Shown here one piece after another: positions 15,315 to 22,939 of a stretch of DNA of 64,000 nucleotides. Each line of letters starts with the position of its first letter. Within the stretch, counting starts at the first letter, position 1. The stretch lies in assembly GCA_963785585.1 (NCBI GenBank), contig CAWAVW010000004.1, forward strand, positions 744,001-808,000. The letters run 5' to 3'. The position numbers and the translations under genes were made by a program. This stretch comes from Palsa-295 sp963785585. GTDB lineage: Bacteria; Acidobacteriota; Terriglobia; Acidiferrales; UBA7541. The notes beneath the pieces are model-generated. The model saw nothing but the letters and a program-made list of their open reading frames with translations, made no database searches and was not told the DNA's origin.

Positions 15315-16643
15315 CTATTGGAAATCGAGCAGAACGTCCACCTTGGCGTTCGCGGAATCCTCCTGCAGGAAGTGGCCGATTTTTTCGTAGTGAACCGGAA
15401 GGCCGACGAAGGCTTGCTTGATGCCGCGATCGAGAAATTCCTGGAAGACGGTTTCGTTGAAAGTCGCGTCGGGCTCGATGGTCCACGCTTTGCGGATGCG
15501 GCGTTCGCCTTCGAGAGATAGGCCCGTGAGAACGAGCTTTCCCATGTGGAACTGGGGCCCGTCGGTGAAGCGGACGGTATAGGCGACACGACCGGCGGCA
15601 TCGTCGAAGTGCGGTTGGATGTCGAGTGTGGCGTCCAGATAGCCGCGCTGATGGGCGGCTGATTCCACGCGGAGCCAAATCGCTTCGAGGCGATTGCCGT
15701 CGACGGCGTCGCCGGGTTTGAAGTCCACGAGGCGATCGAGTTCTTCGTTCGCGAGCGCGGCGTTGCCGGACCATGTGACACCGGCCCATTTGTAGCTGGG
15801 TCCGGGAAGGACGGGCAGGGTGATATCGAGTTTCGCGGATGTGGGATTGGAATTTCCCGGGGCGAGCGCGGCGATCGGCTGGGGAAACTGGACGCGCAGA
15901 AACGAATGAGTGAGATAGAGCGGACGGGCCTGCTCGAATTCGAAGAGTTCGATGACCGAGCGGGAGTACGGTTTGCCGATGAGGTCGAAGACGCGCTCCT
16001 GAAGCGCAGCATTATTTTTCGCTAGAGCATCGGAGAATGTAACCGAGTTGACGGTCAGGTTGACGTCTTCCGCGCGGAATTCCTGGACCTGCTGCGCCGC
16101 GGGACCGCGGGTGACGAGCCGGTGCGAAACGGTGGCGTGGATGTTGCGCTGGTCGAGAGTTTTTTCGATCACGTCGGACATGCGGTCGAGGACGGTGCCC
16201 GCGAGCGGAGCTTTGCCGTCGAAGAGAATTCCGGCGGTGGTGAGAGCGTTCGAGAGATCCGCGTCGGAAATCCACGCGAAATTGTCGAAGTCCACGGGGA
16301 TGCCGGGAGCGTCGGCGACCTGATAGACGACGCGGACTCCGGCGACGGAGCTGGAAAATTTGTATTGAACACTTTTGAAAACGCCCAGGGCGGCGATCTT
16401 GTCGGCACCGCCTTGCAGCGCCTGGCGATCGACGATCCAGCCGGGTTTGATGCCGAGGGCGGCGACGATTTGTTCGGAGGTGAAGCGCGACGAGCCGGTG
16501 ACTTCGATGGATTCGAGGCGAGCGGAGCCGGATTGAGCGGCTTGCGGGAGAGCGGGCGGCAGCGTTGCAGCGAAAAGCGCAAAGAGAAGGACGAGGGCGC
16601 GCATGGCCGAACGAGAGGAGCGAGAATTCGGACGAGTAGCCAT
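15315..16643 (-). CDS. exported POTRA-repeat protein without beta-barrel (second of a tandem pair)
   Basis: A 442-residue protein with a signal peptide (hydrophobic core about 15-33) followed only by POTRA-like repeats: RLESIEVTGSSRFTSEQIVAAL near the N-terminus, a second unit with FDNFAWISDADL, and another beginning YKWAGVTWSGNAAL. BamA and TamA carry such repeats ahead of a 16-strand barrel, but this protein ends directly after the last repeat, with LLDFQ. It is a paralogue of the upstream gene at 16825-18126, with shared phrases such as GVTWxGN and QFHMG. It could bind substrate or Bam/Tam partners in the periplasm. An ATG at 16604 is an alternative start. The one at 16643 has TAGAAT six bases before it. 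Confidence 0.75.
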   Translation of the reverse strand: MATRPNSRSSRSAMRALVLLFALFAATLPPALPQAAQSGSARLESIEVTGSSRFTSEQIVAALGIKPGWIVDRQALQGGADKIAALGVFKSVQYKFSSSVAGVRVVYQVADAPGIPVDFDNFAWISDADLSNALTTAGILFDGKAPLAGTVLDRMSDVIEKTLDQRNIHATVSHRLVTRGPAAQQVQEFRAEDVNLTVNSVTFSDALAKNNAALQERVFDLIGKPYSRSVIELFEFEQARPLYLTHSFLRVQFPQPIAALAPGNSNPTSAKLDITLPVLPGPSYKWAGVTWSGNAALANEELDRLVDFKPGDAVDGNRLEAIWLRVESAAHQRGYLDATLDIQPHFDDAAGRVAYTVRFTDGPQFHMGKLVLTGLSLEGERRIRKAWTIEPDATFNETVFQEFLDRGIKQAFVGLPVHYEKIGHFLQEDSANAKVDVLLDFQ

Positions 16644-16649
16644 TTCCCG

Positions 16650-16655
16650 ATTCTA
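16650..16655 (-). promoter_or_regulatory. -10 box six bases before the second POTRA gene
   Basis: TAGAAT on the minus strand, six bases (CGGGAA) before ATG 16643, with no Shine-Dalgarno sequence. It has the same geometry as the aroA start at 52963-52975, suggesting a leaderless message. Confidence 0.5.
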
Positions 16656-16824
16656 GAACATACGGGAGATTGGTGGAACCTTCGATGGGAGATTTGGCGG
16701 GACGGGAAAGCGAGCGAGAGAAGCGAAGGCAGGTTCCGGGCGATGCGGGGAACCCAAACGGCCCGCAGGCCTCTGCCGCGAAAACAATGGCGTGTGGCCC
16801 GGCAGACATGCGCCGGCCCCGAAG

Positions 16825-18126
16825 CTACTGAAATTTGATGTGGAGGTTTACGATCGCGGCGGCCATGTCTGGTTCCTGCCGAACGAGGGAGTTTACCTGT
16901 TTTATGCCCTTCGAAAGCAAGACTTGCGCGCCGGCGGTCTGGATGAATTTCGAGGGATAGGCGGGATCGAAAAGATCGCCGGGCTTGAGCGCCCAAACTT
17001 TTGCGAGGGCGGCGGCGGTTTCCGCGGGCAAGCCTTCGAAGAAAACCTGACCCATGTGAAATTGCTTCGATTCGTCGATCGCGACAGCATAGGTGACGAG
17101 TTTCGAGCTGTCGTCGAGCGAACGCTTGGGAACGATGCGCGTGGCAAGATACCCCTTGGATTTGTACGACTGGCTGACGGCCAATAATCCGCTTTCGATT
17201 TTGTCGAGATTGACGACTTCGTTGGGCTCCATGCCGAGAGTCTTGGTGAGCACGTCGGAAGAAATGGCCTGGTTGCCGGTCCAGGTTACGCCGCTCCAGC
17301 GATAGAGGTCGCCTTCGGCGATGGGAATTGCGACGGCGACAGGCGTGACGGCGCCTTTCGATGCGGGGTCGATCAGCGTGACGACGGGCGCGCCGAATTT
17401 CGGGCGCAGATACCCGTAACGGCCGTACACGGCGCCGAGGCCGCCACTGGCGAAGGAGGCTACGAGAGTGCGGGAATATTCCTGATCGAAGAGTTGCGCC
17501 GGCGCGTGGTCAAGATCGGCCTGAGCAACCTGGGCGCGGCCCGGATACGAAACGGTCTTGATGGGTATCGAAACGCCGTCGGCATGGAAGACAAACGAGC
17601 GGCCGCTGGGAATCACGCTGACGGTGGCGGGGATATTGTTTGCGACGAGGTATTCCGTGAGAGCGGACTGAATTTGCGGAACGGTGTCGCCGCGAACGGG
17701 AGCGTCGCCGGTGTACAAGTTCACGCGCTTGCGGAGCATCTGGTCGAGGTCGGCATCGCTGAACCAGACAAAGTTATCGAAGATGCAGGCGAGGACGTCT
17801 TTGGTTTCGGTGACGCCGAAGACGGCGGTGAGGTCGTCGCCGCGGCTGGAATATCGGAATGATACGGAATCTAAGGCGCCGGATTTGGACATGCGTTCGG
17901 CGGAGTCCTGCAGGTCGCCGACGGTGGTTTGCTTGCCGATGTGAAGTCCGGAGGCGGCGACGCCCTGCTGCTGCGAATAGCGTTGCAGGCCTTTGAATTG
18001 AATGGCGGCAAGATTGTAGGACTTTGAATTTTGCGCGCGAGCGGAGGGCGCGACGAGAAAGATGAGTGCGAGTAGAAGGGGCGCGACACATGTTTGCGCA
18101 AGCGGGCGCGCGAGAGATGGTTTCAT
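16825..18126 (-). CDS. exported POTRA-repeat protein without beta-barrel (first of a tandem pair)
   Basis: A 433-residue protein with a clear signal peptide (hydrophobic core about 10-31, AQN processing site). POTRA-like units follow: YNLAAIQFKGLQRYSQQQGV, a unit with FDNFVWFSDADL, and one with YRWSGVTWTGNQAI. It ends with LHIKFQ and has no room for an outer-membrane barrel. It is clearly homologous to the next gene downstream (15315-16643), and the two share order, spacing and the QFHMG segment, so they arose by duplication. It is probably periplasmic. TATAAT stands six bases before the ATG, giving a leaderless start in the 38-base gap after glmS. Confidence 0.75.
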   Translation of the reverse strand: MKPSLARPLAQTCVAPLLLALIFLVAPSARAQNSKSYNLAAIQFKGLQRYSQQQGVAASGLHIGKQTTVGDLQDSAERMSKSGALDSVSFRYSSRGDDLTAVFGVTETKDVLACIFDNFVWFSDADLDQMLRKRVNLYTGDAPVRGDTVPQIQSALTEYLVANNIPATVSVIPSGRSFVFHADGVSIPIKTVSYPGRAQVAQADLDHAPAQLFDQEYSRTLVASFASGGLGAVYGRYGYLRPKFGAPVVTLIDPASKGAVTPVAVAIPIAEGDLYRWSGVTWTGNQAISSDVLTKTLGMEPNEVVNLDKIESGLLAVSQSYKSKGYLATRIVPKRSLDDSSKLVTYAVAIDESKQFHMGQVFFEGLPAETAAALAKVWALKPGDLFDPAYPSKFIQTAGAQVLLSKGIKQVNSLVRQEPDMAAAIVNLHIKFQ

Positions 18127-18132
18127 CGCGGC

Positions 18133-18138
18133 ATTATA
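18133..18138 (-). promoter_or_regulatory. -10 box six bases before the first POTRA gene
   Basis: A perfect TATAAT on the minus strand, then GCCGCG, then ATG 18126. No ribosome-binding site is present. The placement implies a transcript whose 5' end is the start codon. Confidence 0.55.
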
Positions 18139-18164
18139 AATGAAAGCGTAAATACTCGAACGGG

Positions 18165-20024
18165 TTATTCGACGGTGACGGACTTTGCGAGATTACGCGG
18201 CTGATCGACATCGCAGCCGCGGCGGACGGCGATGTGATATGCGAGTAACTGCAAGGGAACGATCTCGAGCATGGGCGCGAGAAGCTCGGGCGCATGAGGA
18301 ACTTCGATCACGTGGTCGGCGGACTGGCGAGCCTGGGTGTCGCCTTCGGTGACGATGGCGATGACGATGCCGTCGCGCGCTTTCACTTCCTGCATGTTGG
18401 AGATGGTTTTTTCGTAGCGGGTCATCGAGGCGGGATCGGATTCGTCGCGGGTGGCGATGACGACGACGGGAAGATTTTCGTCAATCAGGGCGTTGGGGCC
18501 GTGCTTCATTTCTCCGGCGGGGTATCCCTCGGCGTGAATGTAGGAAATTTCCTTGAGCTTCAGAGCGCCTTCGAGGGCGATGGGATAGTGAATGCCGCGG
18601 CCGAGATACAGGAAATCGGTGTGGCGGAAAAGCTGGCGAGCGAGCGACTCGATTTCCGGATCACGCTGCAGGGCGGCTTCGATTTTGTGCGGAAGCTTGG
18701 TCAGCTCCTGCATCAGGTTTTTTGCGGCGTCGGGAGTGAGCTTGCCGCGGACCTGCGCGAGATAGAGCGCCGATAGCATGAGGGCGGCGAGCTGGCAGGT
18801 GAAAGCTTTGGTGGATGCGACGCCGATTTCGGGTCCGGCGTGGGTGTACACGGTGCCGTTGGCTTCGCGCGTGAGCATGGAGCCGACGACGTTGCAGATG
18901 CCGAGAATCTTCGCGCCTTTCTGGCGGGCTTCGCGCTGGGCGGCAAGAGTGTCCGCGGTTTCGCCGGACTGGCTGATGGCGATGACGAGCGTGTGTTTGC
19001 CGATGATCGGATCGCGATAGCGGAACTCGCTGCCGTAGTCCACTTCGACGGGAATGTGGGCGAGGCGCTCGATCATGAATTTACCGGCGAGGCCGGAGTG
19101 CCAACTGGTGCCGCAGGCGATGATTTTTACGCCTTCGAACTTCTGAAAATCCTCGAGCGAAATATCCATTTCGTCGAGGAACACTTTACCGGTTTCCTGC
19201 GAGATGCGGCCGAGCAGGGTGTCTCGAACGGCGCGCGGCTGCTCGAAAATTTCCTTCTGCATGAAATGCTTGTAGCCGCCCTTTTCGGCCATGATCGGGT
19301 CCCAGGTGACGTGCTGGGGCGCGCGCGTGATGGTCTTGCCATCGAAATCGGTGAGGGTTACGCCTTTGGGCGTAAGGACGGCGAGTTCGCCGTCGCCGAG
19401 GAAAAACACGCTGCGCGTGTGCTGCAAGATGGCGGGGATGTCGCTGGCGACGAAGAATTCATTCTCGCCGAGTCCGACGACGATGGGCGGCCCGAGGCGA
19501 GCCGCGACGATTTTCTGCGGGTCCCTGGTCGAAAGGGCGACAAGCGCGTAGGCACCGGTGATGACTTTTACGGTTTTCTTGACGGCTTCTTCCAGAGGAA
19601 CATTACCCTTGGAATATTTTTCGATCAGATGGGCGAGGATTTCGGTATCGGTCTCGGTGACGAATTTGTGGCCTTCGGCGATGAGCTGGTGCTTCAGTTC
19701 GAGATAATTTTCGATGATGCCGTTATGGACGACGACGATTTCTCCGGTGCAATCGCGGTGGGGATGAGCGTTTTCTTCGGTGGGGCGGCCGTGCGTGGCC
19801 CAGCGGGTGTGGCCGATGCCGTAGACGCCATCGAGCGGCGTGACTTTGATAGATTCCTGCAGGTTGCGGAGCTTTCCGGAGGCGCGGCGAACGTCGAGCT
19901 TGCCGTCAGATTTCACGACGGCGATGCCAGCCGAGTCGTAACCCCGGTATTCCAGGCGGCTCAGGCCGTCGAGGATCAGCGGGACGACTTTCTTGGAACC
20001 GATATAACCGACAATTCCGCACAC
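18165..20024 (-). CDS. glmS: glutamine-fructose-6-phosphate aminotransferase
   Basis: A 619-residue enzyme making glucosamine-6-phosphate from fructose-6-phosphate and glutamine, the entry step to UDP-GlcNAc for peptidoglycan and lipid A. It begins MCGIVGYIG, with the N-terminal nucleophile Cys2 of the class II amidotransferase domain (HTRWATHG, HNGIIEN visible). Two SIS isomerase domains follow (CGTSWHSG, SQSGETADT, ESTxKAF-like region with GVASTKAF), ending in NLAKSVTVE. The start codon is GTG with AGGAG about ten bases upstream. The two POTRA genes follow on the same strand. The upstream gap has only hairpin repeats. Confidence 0.97.
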   Translation of the reverse strand: MCGIVGYIGSKKVVPLILDGLSRLEYRGYDSAGIAVVKSDGKLDVRRASGKLRNLQESIKVTPLDGVYGIGHTRWATHGRPTEENAHPHRDCTGEIVVVHNGIIENYLELKHQLIAEGHKFVTETDTEILAHLIEKYSKGNVPLEEAVKKTVKVITGAYALVALSTRDPQKIVAARLGPPIVVGLGENEFFVASDIPAILQHTRSVFFLGDGELAVLTPKGVTLTDFDGKTITRAPQHVTWDPIMAEKGGYKHFMQKEIFEQPRAVRDTLLGRISQETGKVFLDEMDISLEDFQKFEGVKIIACGTSWHSGLAGKFMIERLAHIPVEVDYGSEFRYRDPIIGKHTLVIAISQSGETADTLAAQREARQKGAKILGICNVVGSMLTREANGTVYTHAGPEIGVASTKAFTCQLAALMLSALYLAQVRGKLTPDAAKNLMQELTKLPHKIEAALQRDPEIESLARQLFRHTDFLYLGRGIHYPIALEGALKLKEISYIHAEGYPAGEMKHGPNALIDENLPVVVIATRDESDPASMTRYEKTISNMQEVKARDGIVIAIVTEGDTQARQSADHVIEVPHAPELLAPMLEIVPLQLLAYHIAVRRGCDVDQPRNLAKSVTVE

Positions 20025-20193
20025 GAGAAATGGCTCCTGGGAGGCGCTTTCAAGGACGAGCAGAGGGAATTAGCGCCTCAATCAGGTTAGCACAGGGGGA
20101 TTGCGGGGCAACGGAAGGTCGGCGACGGTGTGCGGAATGCGGCACGCGGCGGGTTTGGGTTTCGGCGTCGGAGCTGAGGCGACGGCTAGAGGC

Positions 20194-20336
20194 GCGCAGA
20201 CACGAATGTCTGCGCCACCATCAGACAAGACTGTCTAATCCACGGTGGCGCGGACGGCGTTGTGTCTGCGGAGGCAAGCCTCCGCTTGGGAACAGCCGGG
20301 TGGGGTTGGCGTGGCAAGGTCGGCGGCAAGCCGCCG
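20194..20336. repeat. cluster of three GC-rich hairpins in the glmS-purS gap
   Basis: Three perfect stem-loops lie in the 384-base non-coding stretch 20025-20408. GCGCAGACA with CGAA loop: 20194-20215. GCGGAGGC with AA loop: 20268-20285. CGGCGG with CAAG loop: 20321-20336. They resemble dispersed hairpin repeats of acidobacterial intergenic regions. None is followed by a T-run, so a terminator role is not supported. Confidence 0.6.
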
Positions 20337-20408
20337 CACTCCGGGGCGCGCGGAGTGCGCGCGCGTGAACATTACGTGTTGCAAGAGTTCAGAGCGGGGG
20401 GCGCAGGG

Positions 20409-20651
20409 TTAGTCAACGATTTCGAAGCGAAACTCTTCCATGATGGGGTTGGTGAGGACGTCTTTGGCAATTTTCTGCACTTGCGCGGTGGCTTCGTCGC
20501 GGGTGAGGCCGTCGAGAGCGAGGACGAAGAATTTTCCCTGGCGGACGTCTTTTATTTTGTCGTAGGAGAGGGAGGACAGGGCTTTTTGGATGGTTTGTCC
20601 CTGGGGATCGAGGACCGTGGATTTCAGCATGACCCAAACGTGAGCTTTCAT
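20409..20651 (-). CDS. purS: phosphoribosylformylglycinamidine synthase subunit PurS
   Basis: An 80-residue protein of the usual PurS length. It begins MKAHVWVMLKSTVLDPQG and contains the VRQGKFF and ALDGLTRDEA regions typical of the family, ending with EEFRFEIVD. PurS bridges the glutaminase PurQ and synthetase PurL in the fourth step of purine synthesis. Neither partner gene is next to it, so it is an orphan copy in this window. TACAAT lies seven bases before the ATG and there is no ribosome-binding site. Confidence 0.93.
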   Translation of the reverse strand: MKAHVWVMLKSTVLDPQGQTIQKALSSLSYDKIKDVRQGKFFVLALDGLTRDEATAQVQKIAKDVLTNPIMEEFRFEIVD

Positions 20652-20658
20652 GGTTGGA

Positions 20659-20664
20659 ATTGTA
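20659..20664 (-). promoter_or_regulatory. -10 box seven bases before purS
   Basis: TACAAT on the minus strand, then TCCAACC, then ATG 20651. A leaderless transcript is likely. Confidence 0.5.
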
Positions 20665-20708
20665 CCAGCGGAATTATTCCAGTGGAATATTGCGGCGAAG
20701 GAAATACG

Positions 20709-20770
20709 CGGCGGCGCGAAATCAAATTCGCCCGGTTCGCAAGGTCGGCGAACCGGCCGGTACAGGCGGC
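20709..20770. repeat. 62-bp direct repeat with inner palindrome, copy 1
   Basis: It matches 20871-20932 with three mismatches by my count. It contains a perfect 9-bp inverted repeat (CCGGTTCGC 20732-20740 and GCGAACCGG 20748-20756) around a 7-base loop. It sits in the non-coding stretch 20652-20975 between purS and the adenosine deaminase family gene. Confidence 0.8.
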
Positions 20771-20870
20771 GGAGTTGGGGCGTTGCACGAACGGACGGCT
20801 GGAGATGAGTTTTGCGGGGTTAAAAGCGGATGGACGCGGATGGGGAATGATATGAGATGTCGGGGCATTG

Positions 20871-20932
20871 CGGCGGCGTGAAATCAAATTCGCCCGGTTC
20901 GCAAGGTCGGCGAACCGGCCGCTACAGGTGGC
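20871..20932. repeat. 62-bp direct repeat with inner palindrome, copy 2
   Basis: Second copy, 162 bases from the first, with the same inner palindrome at 20894-20902 and 20910-20918. The two copies make up most of the recognisable content of this 324-base gap. Confidence 0.8.
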
Positions 20933-20975
20933 AAGGTTAAACCTCGAACGAAGCGATCGTTGGGCGGATGTGAAA

Positions 20976-22028
20976 CTAAGCTGGGCCGGCGGATTTTGCG
21001 GCGGCGCGAAACGCGGAAAGGTATTTTTGCTTTTCTTCGGGCGCGAGGAAGGCGGATTGATAGCTTTGCTCGGCGAGGGCGACGAGCTGCTGGTCGGTGA
21101 GGCCGAGCGAAGCGGCTTTGGAATATTCGGTGAGCAAGTCGGTGTGAAATAAAGCTGGATCGTCGGTGGAAAGCGTGACGAGCAAGCCGCGCTTCAGGAA
21201 TGCGGGCAAAGGGTGATCCTGCAGGCTCGCTTCGGGTTTGCCGATTTGTTTGGCGAGAGCGCCGGTACACAGATTACTGGTGGGGCAATTTTCGAGGACG
21301 ATGCGGCGCATCAGAAGCCATTCGGCGAGCGCGGGATCGTGCATCACGGCGATGCCGTGGCCGATGCGTTCGGCACCGAGGATGCTGACGGCTTCGCGGA
21401 CGAGCTGCGGGGCGCCGATTTCTCCGGCGTGGCAGACGATGCGAAGACCTTCGTGACGCGCGTGGTCGAACGCGGGACGGAAATGCTCGGTGGGGAAGGC
21501 CAGTTCATCGCCGCCCATGCCGAAGGCGACGACGCCAAGTTTTTGGAGTTGGCCGGCGGCGATGGCGACTTTCAGGGCTTCTTCGTGGCCGAACTGGCGA
21601 GCGGCATCGAGGATGAAAACGATTTTCAGGCGGCTGAAGGGGACGCTATCGGCGACGGCGCGGATGGCCTGGACGTTTGCTTCGATATCCTGCGAGCGGC
21701 GAAGCATGACACCGGCGGAGATGGTGAGTTCGGCATAGACGACGTTTTGAGCGAGCAATTCTTCGCACAGTTTTTGGGTAATGAGGGCGTAGTCGTCCGG
21801 CGTTTGCAAGTACGAGGTTACCCATTTGAAGGTCTGGATGAATCCGTTGAAGTCTTTGTATTTGTAGCGAGCGAGAACGGATTCGTGCTTGAGGGTGATT
21901 TCGTGGCGCCGGGCAAGCTCGATGGCGGTGGCGGGACGGACGGAACCCTCGAGGTGCAGGTGCGTTTCGGCCTTGGGTAAAGCGTCAACGATCGTGGGTT
22001 TTCGATTGGATTCGTTTGCAGCGGTCAT
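20976..22028 (-). CDS. adenosine deaminase family enzyme (adenosine, adenine or aminofutalosine deaminase)
   Basis: A 350-residue zinc TIM-barrel deaminase. Metal and catalytic motifs are complete: ETHLHLEGS at the N-terminus, CHAGE in the middle, ERIGHG, ENCPTSN and LSTDDPALF. Family members remove the amino group of adenosine, adenine or, in the futalosine menaquinone pathway, aminodeoxyfutalosine. The sequence alone does not separate these. The gene lies downstream of a phospholipase-C-like gene and upstream of purS on the same strand but with long gaps, so no operon can be claimed. An AGAG lies just before the ATG. Confidence 0.85.
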   Translation of the reverse strand: MTAANESNRKPTIVDALPKAETHLHLEGSVRPATAIELARRHEITLKHESVLARYKYKDFNGFIQTFKWVTSYLQTPDDYALITQKLCEELLAQNVVYAELTISAGVMLRRSQDIEANVQAIRAVADSVPFSRLKIVFILDAARQFGHEEALKVAIAAGQLQKLGVVAFGMGGDELAFPTEHFRPAFDHARHEGLRIVCHAGEIGAPQLVREAVSILGAERIGHGIAVMHDPALAEWLLMRRIVLENCPTSNLCTGALAKQIGKPEASLQDHPLPAFLKRGLLVTLSTDDPALFHTDLLTEYSKAASLGLTDQQLVALAEQSYQSAFLAPEEKQKYLSAFRAAAKSAGPA

Positions 22029-22080
22029 TTTCTCTTTGGTGTGACGTGAATTTTTGCGCCCGGTTTCGTTCCCGCGTGTT

Positions 22081-22935
22081 TCACTGCGACGGAAGCTGGG
22101 GCCTGCCCGCGTTGATCCAGGAGGTCATCCAGTAGGAGCCGACATCGGTTGCGGCGTTGGAGAGTTGATTCACAAGAATGGCGCCCGCCTGGGTGTAAAA
22201 GCGATCGTAATAGTCTTCTTTGTATTCGGTGAGGCCTTCGTGAGCGCGACGGTCCGCCAGCAAAACATTTTCCAGCCAGGAATGAGCGGTGAGAGTCATT
22301 TCAAACGCGTGATCGGTGGGATCGTGGATGTAGACCGCATCGCCGGCTTTGATGAAGAAAAATAATTGGTAGCGATCGGGAAGGCCGGTGGCGAAGCGTT
22401 CGTTGACGCCGGGCTGCAGCGAGAGACGCCCGTCGAGATTGGCGGTGGTCTTAAAGGGATCGTGGGCGGCGATGACGTAGTGCGCGAGGATGGCGGCGTT
22501 GAGTTTGGCTTCGGTCCAGTTGCGATCGCGGAAGGAGTCGGTGAGTTTTTTGCTGTACACGCCGATTTCCCAGGGAAGCAGGCCGAATTGAATGAGCGTG
22601 CGGCGATTGTATTTTGAAATGGCGGCGTTGTAATCGCGCGGCAGGGCGGTGAAGGGAAACGGGCCATAATGATCGAGCTGGATGAAATCGGTATCCGGCA
22701 TGGATGCGGGAGCGGCGGTGGAGAGAGTGGCCGGAGGCGGCTCCGGAAGCTTTACGTGCTGGACGAGAAACTGGCGATTGGCCTGAAAAAAGGGAAGCAT
22801 CTCGTCAGGGAGGGTATCAACGGCTTTGTTGGTGACCAAGCGGTCGGCGGTTTCGCCCCAACCGAAGGCGGTGGCCATCGCGATGAACAGAATTGCCAGC
22901 GCGAGCGCGACGGCGGCCTGCAACCTGCGGCGCAT
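22081..22935 (-). CDS. exported P1-nuclease/phospholipase-C-like protein with incomplete metal site
   Basis: About 284 residues. MRRRLQAAVALALAILF... is a signal peptide ending near AFGWG. The mature N-terminal WGETADRLV and the later DAVDTLP-like stretch resemble the zinc-dependent phospholipase C/P1 nuclease fold, as does AILAHYVIAAHDPFKTTANLDG, the family's H-DAH-P-H...N-DG region. Several zinc ligands seem altered: an Asp stands where the first histidine is expected, and an Ala where DAH has its Asp. It may therefore be inactive or use fewer metals. ATG 22935 has AAGGAAAA upstream and starts five bases after the permease stop, so it is coupled to the permease gene. Confidence 0.5.
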   Translation of the reverse strand: MRRRLQAAVALALAILFIAMATAFGWGETADRLVTNKAVDTLPDEMLPFFQANRQFLVQHVKLPEPPPATLSTAAPASMPDTDFIQLDHYGPFPFTALPRDYNAAISKYNRRTLIQFGLLPWEIGVYSKKLTDSFRDRNWTEAKLNAAILAHYVIAAHDPFKTTANLDGRLSLQPGVNERFATGLPDRYQLFFFIKAGDAVYIHDPTDHAFEMTLTAHSWLENVLLADRRAHEGLTEYKEDYYDRFYTQAGAILVNQLSNAATDVGSYWMTSWINAGRPQLPSQ

Positions 22936-22939
22936 CAAA

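Noticed and set aside
18840..20090. A 416-codon plus-strand frame opposite glmS
   Set aside because: Shadow of the glmS coding sequence; low-complexity translation.
20025..20408. Possible glmS ribozyme or riboswitch upstream of glmS
   Set aside because: Only simple hairpins are present; no conserved glmS ribozyme core is visible, and these hairpins occur elsewhere in the window.
20709..20932. CRISPR-like repeat pair
   Set aside because: Only two copies, 62 bp each, with a 100-base interval and no cas genes.
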